A stretch of 6,249 bases of DNA from Pseudomonadota bacterium (GTDB lineage Bacteria > Pseudomonadota > Gammaproteobacteria > Steroidobacterales > Steroidobacteraceae). Position 1 is the stretch's first letter, and each line of letters starts with the position of its first letter. This document shows, piece by piece, positions 5,976 through 6,249 of the stretch. The translations under genes and the position numbers were made by a program. The notes under the pieces are model-generated. The model worked only from the letters and a program-made list of their open reading frames with translations, was not told where the DNA came from and ran no database searches. The DNA is taken from positions 1-6,249 of the forward strand of contig JAKBCG010000156.1 in assembly GCA_021808035.1 (NCBI GenBank). Direction: 5' to 3'.

Positions 5976-6249
5976 CTATCGAACGATGGAGTCCGCGTCC
6001 GAGTTCACGCGCGCTGCGCCTCCGCACGATTCGCGCACCACCAGTCGCGGCGAGAGGATCATGCTCTCTGCCGGGAGGCCGCCTATCTGATTGATCAGGC
6101 ATTGCACCAGCGCCTCGCCGGCGCGTTGCGTTTCCTGGGAAATGGTGGTTAGCGCGGGACGGGCGACCGCACCCATCGGGATGCCGTCGAAACCCACCAC
6201 GGCCACGTCGTCGGCCACCCGCCGGCCGGCGGCGGCCAACGCCCGCAAT
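5976..6249 (-). CDS. LacI-family transcriptional regulator (C-terminal part only)
   Basis: This is the last 91 codons or so of a LacI/GalR-type sugar-responsive repressor; the gene enters from the right edge, so its helix-turn-helix and most of the effector domain are not seen. The visible part is the C-terminal periplasmic-binding-like lobe. It shows GRRVADDVAVVGFDGIP, a hallmark of the family (DDVAVVGFD), then ARPALTTISQETQRAGEAL, the usual dimerisation helix, and the closing strand SPRLVVRESC. The tail after RESC is short and ends at a TAG stop. Ligand and target genes cannot be inferred from this fragment. LacI regulators often sit beside the sugar-use genes they control, which would be expected to the right of the window. 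The frame is uninterrupted, so it is probably a normal gene cut by the window edge. Confidence 0.92.
   Translation of the reverse strand, partial: LRALAAAGRRVADDVAVVGFDGIPMGAVARPALTTISQETQRAGEALVQCLINQIGGLPAESMILSPRLVVRESCGGAARVNSDADSIVR

Noticed and set aside
5865..6152. Possible small plus-strand gene after the sulfotransferase
   Set aside because: It is Arg-rich without motifs and more than half of it lies antisense to the clear LacI C-terminus.
1..6249. Frequent CGATCG/GCGATC words as a possible dispersed repeat family
   Set aside because: Most occurrences fall inside codons for Ala, Asp, Arg and Ile in GC-rich genes, so codon preference explains them without a special repeat.

Overview
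This is a GC-rich bacterial chromosomal window with dense, short-spaced genes. The gene set and the MEHRW-type start of the PilZ protein suggest a proteobacterium, plausibly a gammaproteobacterium, but no rRNA or marker gene here fixes the taxon. I see no rRNA, tRNA, CRISPR array, insertion sequence, integrase or attachment site. It reads as ordinary chromosome, and I found no clearly new multi-gene system.

Layout. (1) Positions 1-1252, plus strand: the 3' end of kdpD (potassium-sensing histidine kinase) overlaps kdpE (its response regulator) by ATGA. The kdpFABC transporter genes, if present, would lie upstream of the window. (2) Positions 1288-2532, minus strand: a stand-alone HD-GYP protein, a predicted cyclic-di-GMP phosphodiesterase, is followed by a small PilZ protein, a predicted cyclic-di-GMP receptor. 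They are separated by about 170 bases containing a strong GC hairpin, and PilZ ends tail-to-tail with kdpE. (3) Positions 2533-2651: a comparatively AT-rich divergent intergenic region with short inverted and direct repeats and promoter-like hexamers. (4) Positions 2652-4927, plus strand: a CHAD-domain protein (a family linked to polyphosphate) overlaps a 12-helix APC-superfamily amino acid/polyamine permease by ATGA. (5) Positions 4971-5837, plus strand: an orphan PAPS-dependent sulfotransferase, with an extended -10 motif placed so that its mRNA may be leaderless. (6) Positions 5976-6249, minus strand: the C-terminal end of a LacI-family repressor that runs off the right edge.

How the genes work together. 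KdpD and KdpE form a classical two-component pair. The HD-GYP and PilZ proteins would lower and sense cyclic-di-GMP respectively, so they may form a small local signalling pair. The CHAD and permease genes are very likely co-transcribed and translationally coupled, but no functional link between those families is established to my knowledge. The sulfotransferase and the LacI regulator converge and show no obvious connection to the rest.
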